In this document: positions 27,651-39,730 of the stretch, piece after piece | How positions within the stretch are numbered: the first letter of the stretch is position 1 | Layout: each line of letters starts with the position of its first letter | DNA from: Silurus meridionalis | Lineage: Eukaryota > Chordata > Actinopteri > Siluriformes > Siluridae | DNA length: 64,000 nt | Assembly: GCF_014805685.1 (NCBI RefSeq) | Contig: NC_060900.1 | Coordinates: 6,183,101-6,247,100 of the forward strand | Direction: 5' to 3' | Made by a program: the position numbers and the translations under genes | Notes under the pieces: generated by a model | What the model was told of the DNA's origin: nothing | Databases searched by the model: none | Seen by the model: only the letters and a program-made list of their open reading frames with translations

Positions 27651-28045
27651 GCAGACACAGATGTGCCAGTGCTGAGAAACCATGAGCCTGGTGCATTGGC
27701 ACAGAGCGAGAGCTACAAAGAGCGTCTGATTGGAAGCAGCGGGTGAGGACTTTTAACGAGAGCCGGTGAATAGAGGCCAGCGGTGAGCCAGGCCGCCTCT
27801 GCTTTGCCCTGCTCCTTCACACACCCAGCTGCCTGGTTCCATCAAAAGCCACCCGCAACAGGCGGCCTCGCTCTGCCTGCCTTTACCTTTGACTCGCGCA
27901 CACACACACATATAGTCAAGACCTGCTCTTAACACACGTAGGCGTTTGCAGGGGCCTGGAGCCTGCACACTTTACACACACAAAAAAATATATATTGGGC
28001 TTGTATTTCTCTCTGTTTCTCTCTCTCTCCATCTCTATCGTTCTT

Positions 28046-28046
<1 letters not shown>

Positions 28047-28098
<52 letters not shown>
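28047..28098. repeat. (CA)n microsatellite
   Basis: Twenty-six CA units. Confidence 0.96.
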
Positions 28099-28100
<2 letters not shown>

Positions 28101-29184
28101 TACATCTCATTACAGAAGCCCAGTCCTAAATTTTGTGATGTCTTTTATTGCCAACAACTGGGAAGGAGTGGAACCTTATCATCAGAGTCACTTCAAGCTG
28201 TGGCAGAACAAGTCACCCCCTAGATAACAAAGTCTCTCATTATTTCTCTCTCACTCCCCTGTGCTCGCCTGATTACAAAAAAAAAAGGTTATGTGTTTCT
28301 CAATTAAAACTCCTTCCACCTTAATTCCGAATACGGAGCAATAGAACGAGTTGTACAGCCAGGCGGTGGATCTGTCCAGCCCAGAATCACAGCACATATT
28401 TCACCAGTGACATTTCATACTTGTGGAGCCACTGGCCTTTTAGAAGAGTGACCTTTGGTATCGATCTCGACCCTCTCCGTCCATTCAGGCTGCATGCTGC
28501 GTAGAGAGGCATATTTTCCTCCAAGGGAAGAAAGAAAGGTGGGAATGGTAGGGGAGATCGCATTGAAGCGCAGAATGTAGCATTGCTGAAGAAAAGTACG
28601 ATGAGTACTATGGTTTTTATTGTAATAGCACTTAATTGTTAGTAATGATTATTTATTTTTATTAGTGCATTATGGCTAAATGGCCTTAAGAGACGGGTAC
28701 AACATTCGGGTGCATATGCATCTGAAATCGCACAAGCCAAAAATGTTACAGAAATACCTAAAATGCCATAATATTAGTATAAAAAATATTTGATTTCACG
28801 CAATAAGGATATCACACGTAACCTTCTAAAGCATTCTAATCAGAACTGGTGTAATGACATCATTCGCGAACATTCCAAAAATAACAGCCTCTTTCTTAAC
28901 TTGGGAATTTGGCAGAAAGCTCTCAGACATTCTGTTGCTTCTGCCTCATGTTTTGGACCACTACAACAACAACAAAAAAAGGATGCTGTGCCGCCTTGGT
29001 TTATACTAAATAAAAGTATCTTGCGCTATTTTAGTCATCGGAATGTTACGCTGATGTTGATCCAGGATCGAGGGCTCCAGGCAGAACAGCTCGGAACGAA
29101 ACCAGAACCGGCTTCTCTTCCCATCTCTCGTATATCATTCCTTGACACTGCGCAAAAAAACGAAGACATCTGTGTTTTCAGGTT

Positions 29185-29520
29185 TACTAATTAGAGTCTT
29201 AATTACTGTAACTGCAAAATGAACTTGATGACTGGGGGTTAATTGGCCGCTCTTGGAGGCTGGGAAAACAACAAACAAATCCAGACCTGCTCTCGGTATG
29301 TGTGTGCTAAATTACCGACATTGCTGGAGTGTATAGATCAATGTATAATCAGATAGCTTGACGAGCCTTTTGAAGGCCTGGAAGCCAAGATTAGCCACTC
29401 AGCTCCCCATTCAGCCGTAATTAAGGCCTGTTAATTGCTACAAAAGGCCATTTGCAAGTGAGCCGCGCATTACTCCTGGTCTAAAATGGAGTCTTTGACA
29501 GTCTTTGATAGCTTAGCTTC
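29185..29520. promoter_or_regulatory. Enhancer-like noncoding block in intron 1
   Basis: Dense ATTA/TAAT cores occur (ACTAATTAGAG, CTTAATTACTG, GTTAATTGG, CCGTAATTAAGG, GTTAATTGC) together with AAGATTAGCC, in sequence free of simple repeats. A strong visual candidate for a deeply conserved element; not tested. Confidence 0.35.
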
Positions 29521-29691
29521 CAGACAGCCCCCACAGATCACATGAGTACGAGTCTCACTCTGAGTGCAAAACAAGTCCGTCTGTGTCTTTGTGCTGGATC
29601 GATTTGATTTGAATTTCACGCTGTCTATGGCTATGAGGCCATGCGGTTGCTAGAAAGGAATCTTTATCTTGGACTTAACCCTCCACAGCAG

Positions 29692-29694
<3 letters not shown>

Positions 29695-29723
<29 letters not shown>
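29695..29723. repeat. (CT)n microsatellite
   Basis: About 14 CT units. Confidence 0.92.
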
Positions 29724-29727
<4 letters not shown>

Positions 29728-30208
29728 GTAGTGTGTAAGGAATCAAATAAAGTTCTATCTACTCATATACAACCATGAGGAAACATAACAATGGTTGTCT
29801 TTTTAGCAGGTAACATCAGTGGTGAGAGGTAGTAGCCTTTTTTTTAGTTTGCTGAGTAGACTACATTCAGTGATCATGGGCTGAAATGCGGATTGTTATT
29901 GCTTTTATAATGTTCCTAAAATGTACTATATATCTAATATATCTACAGCTAGGTTTTTGAATACTTGTAGTTACTTATAATTGATTATAGTTTAATCAGT
30001 GTTATTTCCACGAAAATAAAAAAAATATACAGAAAAGTAATGAACTTTAGAAACCTACATTTTGTTGGTGATTTTATTAGAACTCAAAACTATTGCTTTA
30101 ATGAATGCATGCTTTCATGACGTATAAACCTCTTAAAGCTACGGAGGGAAAAAAATCAAATGGTGGCATTTACTTGTTTGTTTGTCTCTATATTATATAT
30201 TTATTATG

Positions 30209-30209
<1 letters not shown>

Positions 30210-30280
<71 letters not shown>
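30210..30280. repeat. (ATCT)n microsatellite
   Basis: About 17 perfect units; the complement of the GATA tetranucleotide seen at 10.0 kb. Confidence 0.96.
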
Positions 30281-30281
<1 letters not shown>

Positions 30282-30369
30282 GTCATTCATATGCATATCG
30301 TAGAACATGAACAACCCTTACATCATGGCAAAGCAAAAAAAGTCAGCTATTGACTATCGTTCTGGCCCT

Positions 30370-30545
30370 TTGGCCCATTTCTATTGACTCCTATTGGTCT
30401 TGGTTAATTGTGCTTAAGTGCTAAGTAATCGGCGGTCTATTGTTGCCTTGCAAATTACTAATCAACCCGGCACAATTACAGCTCTCAAGCCAAGCTCAAG
30501 GAGCTGTTTTAACAGCAGCATTAATATCTCAAATAACAACTTTTT
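30370..30545. promoter_or_regulatory. Enhancer-like noncoding block in intron 1
   Basis: Unique sequence with GGTTAATTG, two near-identical CTTAAGTG/CTAAGTAATC stretches, SOX-type CTATTGTTG, ACTAATCAAC and GCACAATTAC. It follows a GATA-type tetranucleotide tract. Confidence 0.3.
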
Positions 30546-32119
30546 TTTTACTTCAATAGCCAAGGCAATGTAGCTGTGACTCGATGCATTTTGCTACTTT
30601 GTGTGCATGTGTTTTATCACAGATTAAATATGCGATAAATCATTTTGTTTCCAGCCATGCAACAGAGAAGTGGAAGAGGGAGTATTCATGAGGAACACCT
30701 CAGGCACTAGTACGACTTATTACAGTCACCTACCCGATAGCAGCTCTAGGTGAAAAGGTAACTACAGAAAATACAGAATGTTGGCTGCGGATTATTGGCC
30801 AATTGTAAGCTATACATGGACGGTAGTATATTTAATGTAGCAGTATAGTGAAAATTATAAGTCGAATCAATTTTTTTATGCTCACCCTGGTGAATTGGCT
30901 CAAAGAGTTTATTCTGCAGTACCCTGCCACAGCCTTTATCACAGGGGCGAGTACTGAGTTAAAAACACAGTGAGCTCGGAAAAGGGAGAGAAAGATCTTG
31001 TCTACGTTTCATGAGAGACCTCTTTCTTTCCGCTGATTGCATCTGAGGGTGTATAGGAAGGTGAACAGTTTGGAGCTGTACTTCCTATAATAACTTGCTT
31101 ATATGATGTCACTCATGCTAGGTAAATACCTGCATTATACTACCTTTTTTTTTTTTTACTTCAGCTCTCCACTGTTTGCATTTTTAAGCCCTTATAATGA
31201 TTGTTTTTGCAAAATTTTGCTGAGAGACACAGAAAGGAGTCTCTTCGAAAGTGTGGAAGTTAAGTTAAGGGCAAATTTACCAAAACTAAATGCCCTCTTT
31301 TGTGAAACCAATTTGAGTTCAGATCCTAATCACTTTCGTTCTTCAATGAAACGAACATAGCCTAAAATGGCCCGCTTCGAAGAAATCAATTCCCTGGTCC
31401 ATTTTATTTAGAGTAATGGTCTCCATGAACTGTCTGTTGCAAATTCTGCACCCAAAAAAAGAAGAATACCTTTGTTCGTACGCATGAATGTTCTAAAAGG
31501 CATGAGGTCATCGCTTGTTTCTGGATGGCGAGTCAACAGCGTGCAGTAACTTTTTTTTTTTTTTTTAAGAGCACGTATCATTCTTGCAATTATCAGAGTT
31601 GGACCGAAGCTGCCTCTTGGATAAAATGGACCAGGGCTTAAAATGTTACCCAAAAACTAAATATGAACTATTTGAATCCTTTATGCGTTCAAAATCCCAT
31701 TTGCAGCTCTCTTCTTACTCTAGCCTCCAAAGTTGGAGGGGAAAACAAGGGGGAAAAAAGAATCAGCAATAGTGGAAAAAAATAGGTGATGGATAAGGGG
31801 ATGAGAAAGACAGGACTCTGAAACAATAAAGCCCCCTTTCCTGCGCTGCCTGAAAAAACACGTATGCCTCCTGCCTATTTACCTTGTTTTTATATCTTTC
31901 TTCCACCGAACCCTGAGCAGACACAAAAGGCATTAAAGTATTACGTGCTAATGTTTTTGGAAGTGTAGCAGGGAGGTAGCATCTAGCGGCCCCTTAAACG
32001 TCTGGAAGGCAGCACATGGCAACCATTAGCACAAGGCCCTCTGTAATGCTGCTAAACCTGCCTGAGGCTCGCCTACTACCTCCCAACTTCTCACTGCAGC
32101 ACACTGAGACACAGGGACA

Positions 32120-32143
32120 GTGTGTGTGTGTGTGTGTGTGTGT
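32120..32143. repeat. (GT)n microsatellite
   Basis: Twelve GT units. Confidence 0.93.
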
Positions 32144-33751
32144 AGGCATGTGTGTTTGAACATACTGCTGGACCCTGTGTCAGAGGTTCACGGGGGCACT
32201 CTGTTCACATACACTCCACAAGCCCCAGGGATGACACCCCGAAAGGTACGAGGCAACGAAGAGAGCGCGGTTCGTTTTGTAATTTGTTTTGACGTTTTTT
32301 CATTAAGGACACACATGCACGGGATGTTCCTTGAGGCAAAGGAGCCCCATTGATTTCTAGTGCTATTCACGGCCAGAGAGAACATATTAATTTCAAAATG
32401 TTTATCAACACGGAAGCCAATACTTGGTAACCAAGTACGTACAAGAAAATCCTGCAAGGCTATTATAATCTCTCAAAGGGCATGGGGAAATGGAAAAGCT
32501 GATGTGCCGAATCACTTTCAGATATATTTTCTGGACAGAATAGCAATGCTGCATTGTTTGCTTGTTTGTTTGTTTGTTTTATTCGCATCCTAAGTCCTAC
32601 AAGGCTGACGTTCGAACTGCTAGCTCTGCGTTTATATGCCTTTGGCAGCGGCTGCAGTCTGAGGCCCTATAAAGCCGGCAGTGACAGTAATGAGAGAGCT
32701 CAGTCCTGCTGCTTTATAGATCTGCTCCACACCCACTGGCACTGAGAGCCAGGGACACTAGAACAGGGATTGTGGTGGTGGTGGTGGGGTAATGCTACAT
32801 AGGAACCCTCCCATGCACTGTAAGTACCCCAACACCAACGGGGAGACAAATGTAAATTTTTGGTTGAATGTGGGCAGAGGAAACATTATATAGAACGAAT
32901 CAGATCTTTGTATGTCCTCTGTTTATTTTAAAAGCCGGTTTGTTTGACAAGCAGGGTGATGCTCTTCGTGACTGAATCCTGGATCAGATGTATTATTTTA
33001 CACAGTGTAAGCAAGCTCCAAGTTTATGTCTGCAAGCCCTAACTGATGCACATTACATTTGATTTGCTAATATGTCCAGTAAGTGTAACACTTTCCTTTA
33101 CATTTGCAGTGTGTAACACATATATACACACACACATACACACATACACAAACACACCTGAATGCTTAAGGTTAGCCAGTGGCAGAAGGCCAAGCAGTAC
33201 AGAGACCACACACAAACATACACACACACACACAACTCTTCGACGAGTAAACACCACATCAAAACAGCCTGCGCTCATTTCGGCTCACATCCCTCCGTGG
33301 TATAATTGGTAAAATGTGGCCTGCATTAAAACTTGCTGACATCACTTAGTGATGAACTAGGCCTGGGCGAGCACTAACAAGGCCAGCGTGCTAGCCAGGC
33401 CCGTCCGGATTTCCCGCATCCAGACACTGTTCCATTTGGCTCCTAGCAACGGGCCGCCTTATCGACCCAGCGTTTCGTAAACAATTTGAGCGCCAGCGTT
33501 AGATGGACATGCACAGTGAACATGTTCAAAAGTGTGTTGAAGGGGCTCACGACTCAAATTATTTGCACATGCGAGAAGGACTCTGGAGCATGGTGTCAAC
33601 TCGTGCTTGGGCCATGTACTGTAAACAGCATGGGAGCCTCTCGAGTTTCACCTCCATTGTGCATATGTATGTGTGTAGGAGGGGAGTCCCAATTGCCTCA
33701 ACAAAACCCTATTATAGAGACAATATGGGTTTGTACATTTACTTGCCCTTG

Positions 33752-33752
<1 letters not shown>

Positions 33753-33797
<45 letters not shown>
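33753..33797. repeat. (CT)n microsatellite
   Basis: About 22 CT units. Confidence 0.95.
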
Positions 33798-33802
<5 letters not shown>

Positions 33803-33949
33803 CTCCCTTCTCAGAACTTCCTACAACCCCCCCCCCCGAACTCACTCTCTTTCCATGTCTTTCTCTAGGCTATTCACTTCACCTAAGAGGGTGGAGAGGA
33901 GAAACGTGCGGTTTCATTTCGGAGCGAAATCTAATTAAAACATGGTTAA

Positions 33950-34135
33950 GTTCACTCAGAGAGCTCCATTACAAGCTTGGTGTTTGAGATTCGGTCTACA
34001 GCCGCCCCGGCTTTCTCCATTAACACCTGCTTCTTTTCCAATTAGCCTCTGCAATAAAGACAAATGATCCAAGGGGGCCCAATTAATTCACTTCTGTCAA
34101 AGTCTCCGCGACCAAACTGTGTCACTGTGCTCAGG
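33950..34135. promoter_or_regulatory. Enhancer-like noncoding block in intron 1
   Basis: Balanced, repeat-free sequence with CTCCATTAACACCTGC (homeodomain next to an E-box-like CACCTG), CCAATTAGCC, ACAAATGATCC and CCAATTAATTC. Confidence 0.3.
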
Positions 34136-34648
34136 CAATGCAGCGCATGAGGATGGGCGCCTAGATCCGCACACACATACACAAGAAATGAACACACCAA
34201 TTCACACACTCAGAACACAACACAACACCCTGAACCTTCATGAAAAATTTAATCTGTCACCAGATTAAAAATATATACAGTATATTTTACTTGACCTAGA
34301 ACATAAAAATGCTAGCTAATATGTGTATATGATCGCATTCCAGAAATGTAACTAAAAATTGGCAACAAAGGTGTGCTTTTAAACCCATAGTGTGATATAA
34401 TAGCAAGTGATTTGTGGTTTATTTATCACATTTTCCTCTACTAATACAAATCTAAGAGTACTGATGAATCCTTACTGCAGTTTTGGGACTTTAACGACAC
34501 AGACATCAACCAAGCCACCAGGTTTTCCTCCCTTAAGACTGATTACAGACACAAATCCCTAAATATGATCCTTATATTTATGGATAAAACTTATATGAAA
34601 GAATGAAGTATGGTTTTCATGGCCCAGTGTCTCTCTCTATCTCGTTTG

Positions 34649-34649
<1 letters not shown>

Positions 34650-34677
<28 letters not shown>
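34650..34677. repeat. (CT)n microsatellite
   Basis: About 14 CT units. Confidence 0.92.
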
Positions 34678-34679
<2 letters not shown>

Positions 34680-35531
34680 AAAAAAACCAAATTCCTCTGA
34701 TTTCCCCCTGAGTTGCTTGTTTGCCGGCTGCACCACTCCCATCATTCATCACTTGCTCCTGTCCTCCTCTGTTTGTACAGCAGATCACCGTGTTTGTTCT
34801 ACCTGCGCGTTCCTCCGCTCGAACACAGCAGTGCTGAACAACAGCGCAGGACATCCCCCTTTTCTTCAGCACTAGAGATAGGAGGAGGTGAAGGAGTGAT
34901 CAGACAGGTGGTAGCTTGTTGGAAAAGACTCATAACACACAGGGGAGTGTTCTTACAGAAATCAGAGTGTGTATAATATAAGGATTTGATGCTAGACTAG
35001 GAGTGCCAGAGTGGTCGGCGATTTCTCTGGGAATCCGATTGAATAATCAGTGTCCTTAAAACAGATCATGGCTCATGATGCACCTTTTGCTTATCTGCTG
35101 ACTTTTCCCACCAAAAATGGTGACCATTTACCCACAAGGCAGTTGGACAAATAAGTTTATTCATTTGATAATTTTTTTTTTTTATTATTATTTTTTTTCT
35201 AATGCTATTTGTTGTACACTTAAAATACGAGACCATAGACAAGCCTGAAGAAGTAAAGATCAGGTTCATTTTTATTAAACAAAAAAAACAAAAACAAAAA
35301 AATCACAAAACCATGCACACACATGGCACATTTCTCTCTTGAGTTCAAGGACCCAGAAAACGTTTCTAGCTGGCCAACATGTGCCTGATAGTGCTATGCA
35401 TCTCTCACATTGCCATTCATAATAAAGGAACTGTTGTAAATAAATTAACCATAACTTAAAATAAATGATAATATATCAAAACCCAACAGGCATCTGTATT
35501 ATAAGCAAAATTTCTATGTTTACCGCATAAA

Positions 35532-35533
<2 letters not shown>

Positions 35534-35574
<41 letters not shown>
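35534..35574. repeat. (CA)n microsatellite
   Basis: About 20 AC units. Confidence 0.95.
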
Positions 35575-35578
<4 letters not shown>

Positions 35579-36784
35579 AAAAGAGAAATCATAATCTGTC
35601 AGACAGCTTTTCAAGGGTTCTTTTGATAATTAATTTTGCTTAGCTTCCAAAAATAATTCAACTAGGAACCATTTCTGAATGCAAAACACTATTAAATGTG
35701 TTTATAAAAAGATAGTGAAGGTTTCCGCGAGTAAGCCAACCAAAGTCTATACAGACACGAAAGAAACTGTCATTTAACACTGCAGATTTCATTGTTACTG
35801 TATAGATGGGATGCTGAAGCCATGTTACGTTGGATACCGTAAATCATAAATCATAGCTGTTAAAGGGTATCATCAGGGAAAGTCTAGTGTGGAATAGTAA
35901 TTCCTGCTAAATCACGTGCTTTATTTCTATGTATTAAGTAAAGTCCGGGTTACTTGAAGGCCCTTTTTTAACATGTCACTTTTTTGACCAGGAGAAGAAT
36001 GGTGAGTACCTGAGTGAGGCCAATTTAAGACGGGCCTCATGCGTGGATGTGCAGCGGAATCCATCGCTGCTTCTTTTTTTTTTTCTTTATTAACTCTTTT
36101 CTATTAACTTCCTGCCTCGATAAGATTTTAATCAGAGCTCGAAAATTAACCGCCTTGACATTTATCGAGTGGAGCCCTAGTGCCTTCGGAAGCGCTTTGA
36201 CCATGCGCGGACGCCTTGTTCTCCCCTTGTCCCTTTGAATGGGAGTTAATTTGGAGTGCATGATTTATCTTGGCGGGACTAAGCATGACGAGTCCACCAC
36301 CTTTATTTTGTTTTTCAAAAGGAGGTCGGGTGGGGGAGAGCGTTATTGCGGGGTTGTCCAGTGATTGCGTTCGGCGGGGGAGACTGAATGGAGAATCGGC
36401 GTGTCGCCGAGGCACACATTCAAAGAGCAGATTAGGCATCTGACTGCGGGGATGACGGACGGATGGCTGGCCGTTATATGGACTGACAATGGTGTGAATA
36501 CCTGACAGGATCAAGGCTGCCGTGACTAGTCCTGTTAGCCGTGTTCGCTCACTCCCCCTTCCTTTTTTTTCTTCTCCTCCTTTTTAAAGGACAAAAACCG
36601 TTCCAGTTGAGTTAACACTTCCTCTGCCATGAGCACGGGTGCCCATTACACTTTACGATGATATTGGTAAGAAAGGCATGTCAAACACATTAGCATGGTT
36701 AACATTAATATTCACGTTTCAGTGGCTTTCTTTTAGTAAATACATAGTTTTCAGGTACATCTGTAACAAGGGGCCATTGACCCT

Positions 36785-36786
<2 letters not shown>

Positions 36787-36831
<45 letters not shown>

Positions 36832-36967
36832 TCTAAGCCACCTAGGTGACAGCAGACAGGTGACAGCTGCCATGATGTTGAAGGCCAGAGTGCCTCACAG
36901 CTGCCTATATTCACACAAATACTAACACACACATACACACACACACAGACACACACACACACACACA
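36787..36967. repeat. Facing (GT)n and (CA)n tracts
   Basis: A GT tract (36787-36830) and an imperfect CA tract (36926-36967) face each other 95 bases apart and could pair as a large stem-loop. Confidence 0.9.
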
Positions 36968-38357
36968 GCTTGACCATAACCTTGGCAAACAGCAAACATG
37001 TCTGGCAGTTTACAGACCATACGTACCCTATTTTCATTCCTGAACAGAAAAGCAGCATTTTGATCAAAAGCGCCCTACCTCTTTCATAACTAAATAAAGT
37101 GCCCAATAAAGGTAGGTTCTCCATATGAAATATTCCAACAGATGGGGAAATGCAGCAAGGACTAGCTATTTCATGTATACTGATACACCATTTCGGATCG
37201 AACTGTCCCTTCAGAATCCTACATTTAGCCAGTGCTAAAAAAAAAAAAAAAAAACAGGCTAAGATCCACTGGTGGAAGCAGATGCTGACAACTCCATGGT
37301 TATCTGTGTGGGTCAAGTGGCTCCGTGTCACATCCTACTCAAGTAATCTGTCTCAGTATCACTATGTCTGTCTGCCTCTGTCTCTCCTTCTCCTTCTCTA
37401 TGTCTCTCACACACACACAGACTGCAAGAGGGATATGCACTCTTGAGAATCAAATGACCCCCAAAGGCTTGTGAATAACCTTGGCTGTAACCTGGCCAGG
37501 CTGAAAAACAAAAGCACATATATAGAGATGATTTCTACATTCTTAGACGTTGGTCACCGCACCCGCAAAGCCCTGAATCTAATGCCCGCACACATTCGAG
37601 GTTTATACACAGGACCTCACATCTGCCCAGGCATTGGAAGCCTAGCAAATGTCAAGGTTGCGACTAAAGACATGACAAGGGCATGGTCTCTACATCTGCA
37701 ACCAATTACGGAGGTGGAACTGCCTATCCTGTCCTCCATTAAGCTAGCATCCCTCTGACCTCTTTGTGAAAGAGTAAATAAAAGAGTCTTTAGCATATGG
37801 AGGAGGGTACAGATGTACAGATGGGGGTACATGCTCACCCAACCTGGTTTGTCTAGTTTAAAAATGATTGGACTAAATAGAATTGCCTCAAATTCTCCAC
37901 AGTCGTTGAGGTACAAAGGCAGACCATCATAGATACAATGCGAATCCCAATGCAGTCAAATGTGAATGCATTATTTGCTCTGGACAACAATGCAATTCGA
38001 TATGAAACCCACCGCAGTCAACGAACAACGGATATAAATCAAAGTCTTGCAACATTTTTATTTGCCAAAAATTGTCAGTGTATTATTTCCATATGACCAG
38101 TCGCTTATGAAATGTAGCGTCTAAACTTCACCTTCTCCTCATATTCTGCTCATCAGTGTGTGAGTCCACAGTAACCGTGCTCTCTGACCTCTGGAGCTCA
38201 CGCACCCAAACAAACTAGTCCGCTGTTTTTTTTTTTTTTGTCTCACTTCCATTACCACTCAAAAACAACACAACGTACCATGGATCTGCTCTGGAGGATA
38301 CCATGACTGGACAACAATGGCTTTGTTGGTTCATTGTGCTCATTCTCTCAACAACAA

Positions 38358-38381
38358 CCCCCCCCACCCCCCACCCACCCC
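38358..38381 (-). other. G-quadruplex candidate (C-rich on plus strand)
   Basis: C-runs of 8, 6, 3 and 4 separated by single A bases give four G-runs on the minus (prdm16 sense) strand. Confidence 0.6.
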
Positions 38382-38916
38382 ATCGGATCTCTGTTTCGTG
38401 CTAATTAATTTAATCCTGTAAGCAGGTGTAAGCCTGCTTGTTGAGGAGCCAAGTTTTGGCTGCCCAGAGCAAAGTTCGCGCGCACACAGCCCAGCGATTG
38501 TGAAAGGAGAGAATTAAAAGCGGGCATAAACAACAACAGTGAATTGCCCAAACGGCAAGCGGAAAATCCTGTTTAGGGACCAGACAGCAGGGGGTGAAGA
38601 ATAGGCTTGTTTTTTTCCTCCTTGGTCTCTAACTAACTCGCGTTCCCTCTTTCTTTCTTTCTTTTTTTTTCTCGTGTTTTTGTTGCATGTATCATCAATA
38701 TCTTTTCCCTTCCACTCTTCGTCAGGACAGAGAAAAGGGCAAAAGAAAAATGGGACACCGACGTTTGAAGCAGTGTCTGCAGAAGTTCCTTCTTTTTTAT
38801 ATATCTCCTCCTTTCTTCCTTTCTTCCTATGCTTTTCTTCTTGCAACCTTTTACAGGGCCCTGTTTTAAATGTGCAAGGTACATAAGGGTCTGTCCAAGG
38901 CCCTGGTGTGAAGGAT

Positions 38917-39023
38917 CAGTATTTGGCAAGGCCGCCCTGCTGGAGAGCAGATAAAGAGAACCGTGTGAGGGAGCAGCATTTGGCGAGGGCCGCTTGCTGG
39001 AGGACAGATAAAGTGATGCGGCC
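38917..39023. repeat. 57-bp imperfect tandem duplication with GATA motifs
   Basis: A unit starting CAGTATTTGGCAAGGCCGCC at 38917 recurs as CAGCATTTGGCGAGGGCCGC at 38974, exactly 57 bases on. Each copy contains CAGATAAAG (GATA-type motif) after a GCTGGAG block. The period is a multiple of three, which produces a repeat in the minus-strand open frame, but no protein family is recognised. Confidence 0.7.
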
Positions 39024-39192
39024 GAGAGCTTTTCAAACGCTGCCACCACGTCGAGGCCAACCATGCCAGGGACAGATCCCTTTTCCGGCCCACAACGTGC
39101 TTCCAAGAGCCCCTTGGCACCAGCAAAGAGAGGGCTACGGGGAAACGGATAAGTGCAGAAAGAGAACAGGATGAATATTCCTTTCTCTTTCT

Positions 39193-39195
<3 letters not shown>

Positions 39196-39228
<33 letters not shown>
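39196..39228. repeat. (CT)n microsatellite
   Basis: About 16 CT units. Confidence 0.93.
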
Positions 39229-39233
<5 letters not shown>

Positions 39234-39524
39234 CATCCCACTAAATCCTGACCACAGTCAATCAAATGCCATGAGCATTTTCCCCCTTCCTTCTCCAGAG
39301 CTATCATGATCCCAATCTACCCAAAAGCACATCCTCTTTCAGGCCCTGAGCTCGACAGCACTTTGCTTTTCTCTTCTTCTTCTTTTTTTTGGTCCTTAGG
39401 TCCCTTTTTTTTGTTCTTCATAAGGTGTCAGCAACACAAGTTCACCCAATACATTCCTTTCTGCTTGTAGTGCAACAAGCTATTGAACAGAGATAAGCCC
39501 CTTTTAGAAACGAAGGAGAATTTA

Positions 39525-39730
39525 ATTCAGCTTTGAGTGACAGCAGGAAGATTTATCCCCTCAACAGACAATGCAGGCTTTTCGGGGACTTTAATCTCCT
39601 CCAGACAATGGCATGTTTTTCACCCCTCGTCCTGGGCTTTTCCCACGATGCACGCTGATTAGCACCAACCGATTGGATGCTGGCCATTATCTCTCATTTT
39701 CAGTGAATCGTCCGCATTTGTGCGGAGAAT
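39525..39730. promoter_or_regulatory. Enhancer-like noncoding block in intron 1
   Basis: Repeat-free stretch with a duplicated CAGACAATG phrase (39565 and 39602), GCTGATTAGC, CGATTGGATG and a CpG-containing GCATTTGTGCGG. It is a regulatory candidate by composition only. Confidence 0.27.

Noticed and set aside
36705..37331. Minus-strand 208-codon open frame
   Set aside because: Long only because GT/CA tracts lack stops in this frame; Cys-Val and Thr-His runs reflect the microsatellites.
38633..39307. Minus-strand open frame of 224 codons
   Set aside because: It runs through a CT tract (giving an Arg/Glu run), its internal repeat comes from the 57-bp duplication, and it has no domain or splice context.
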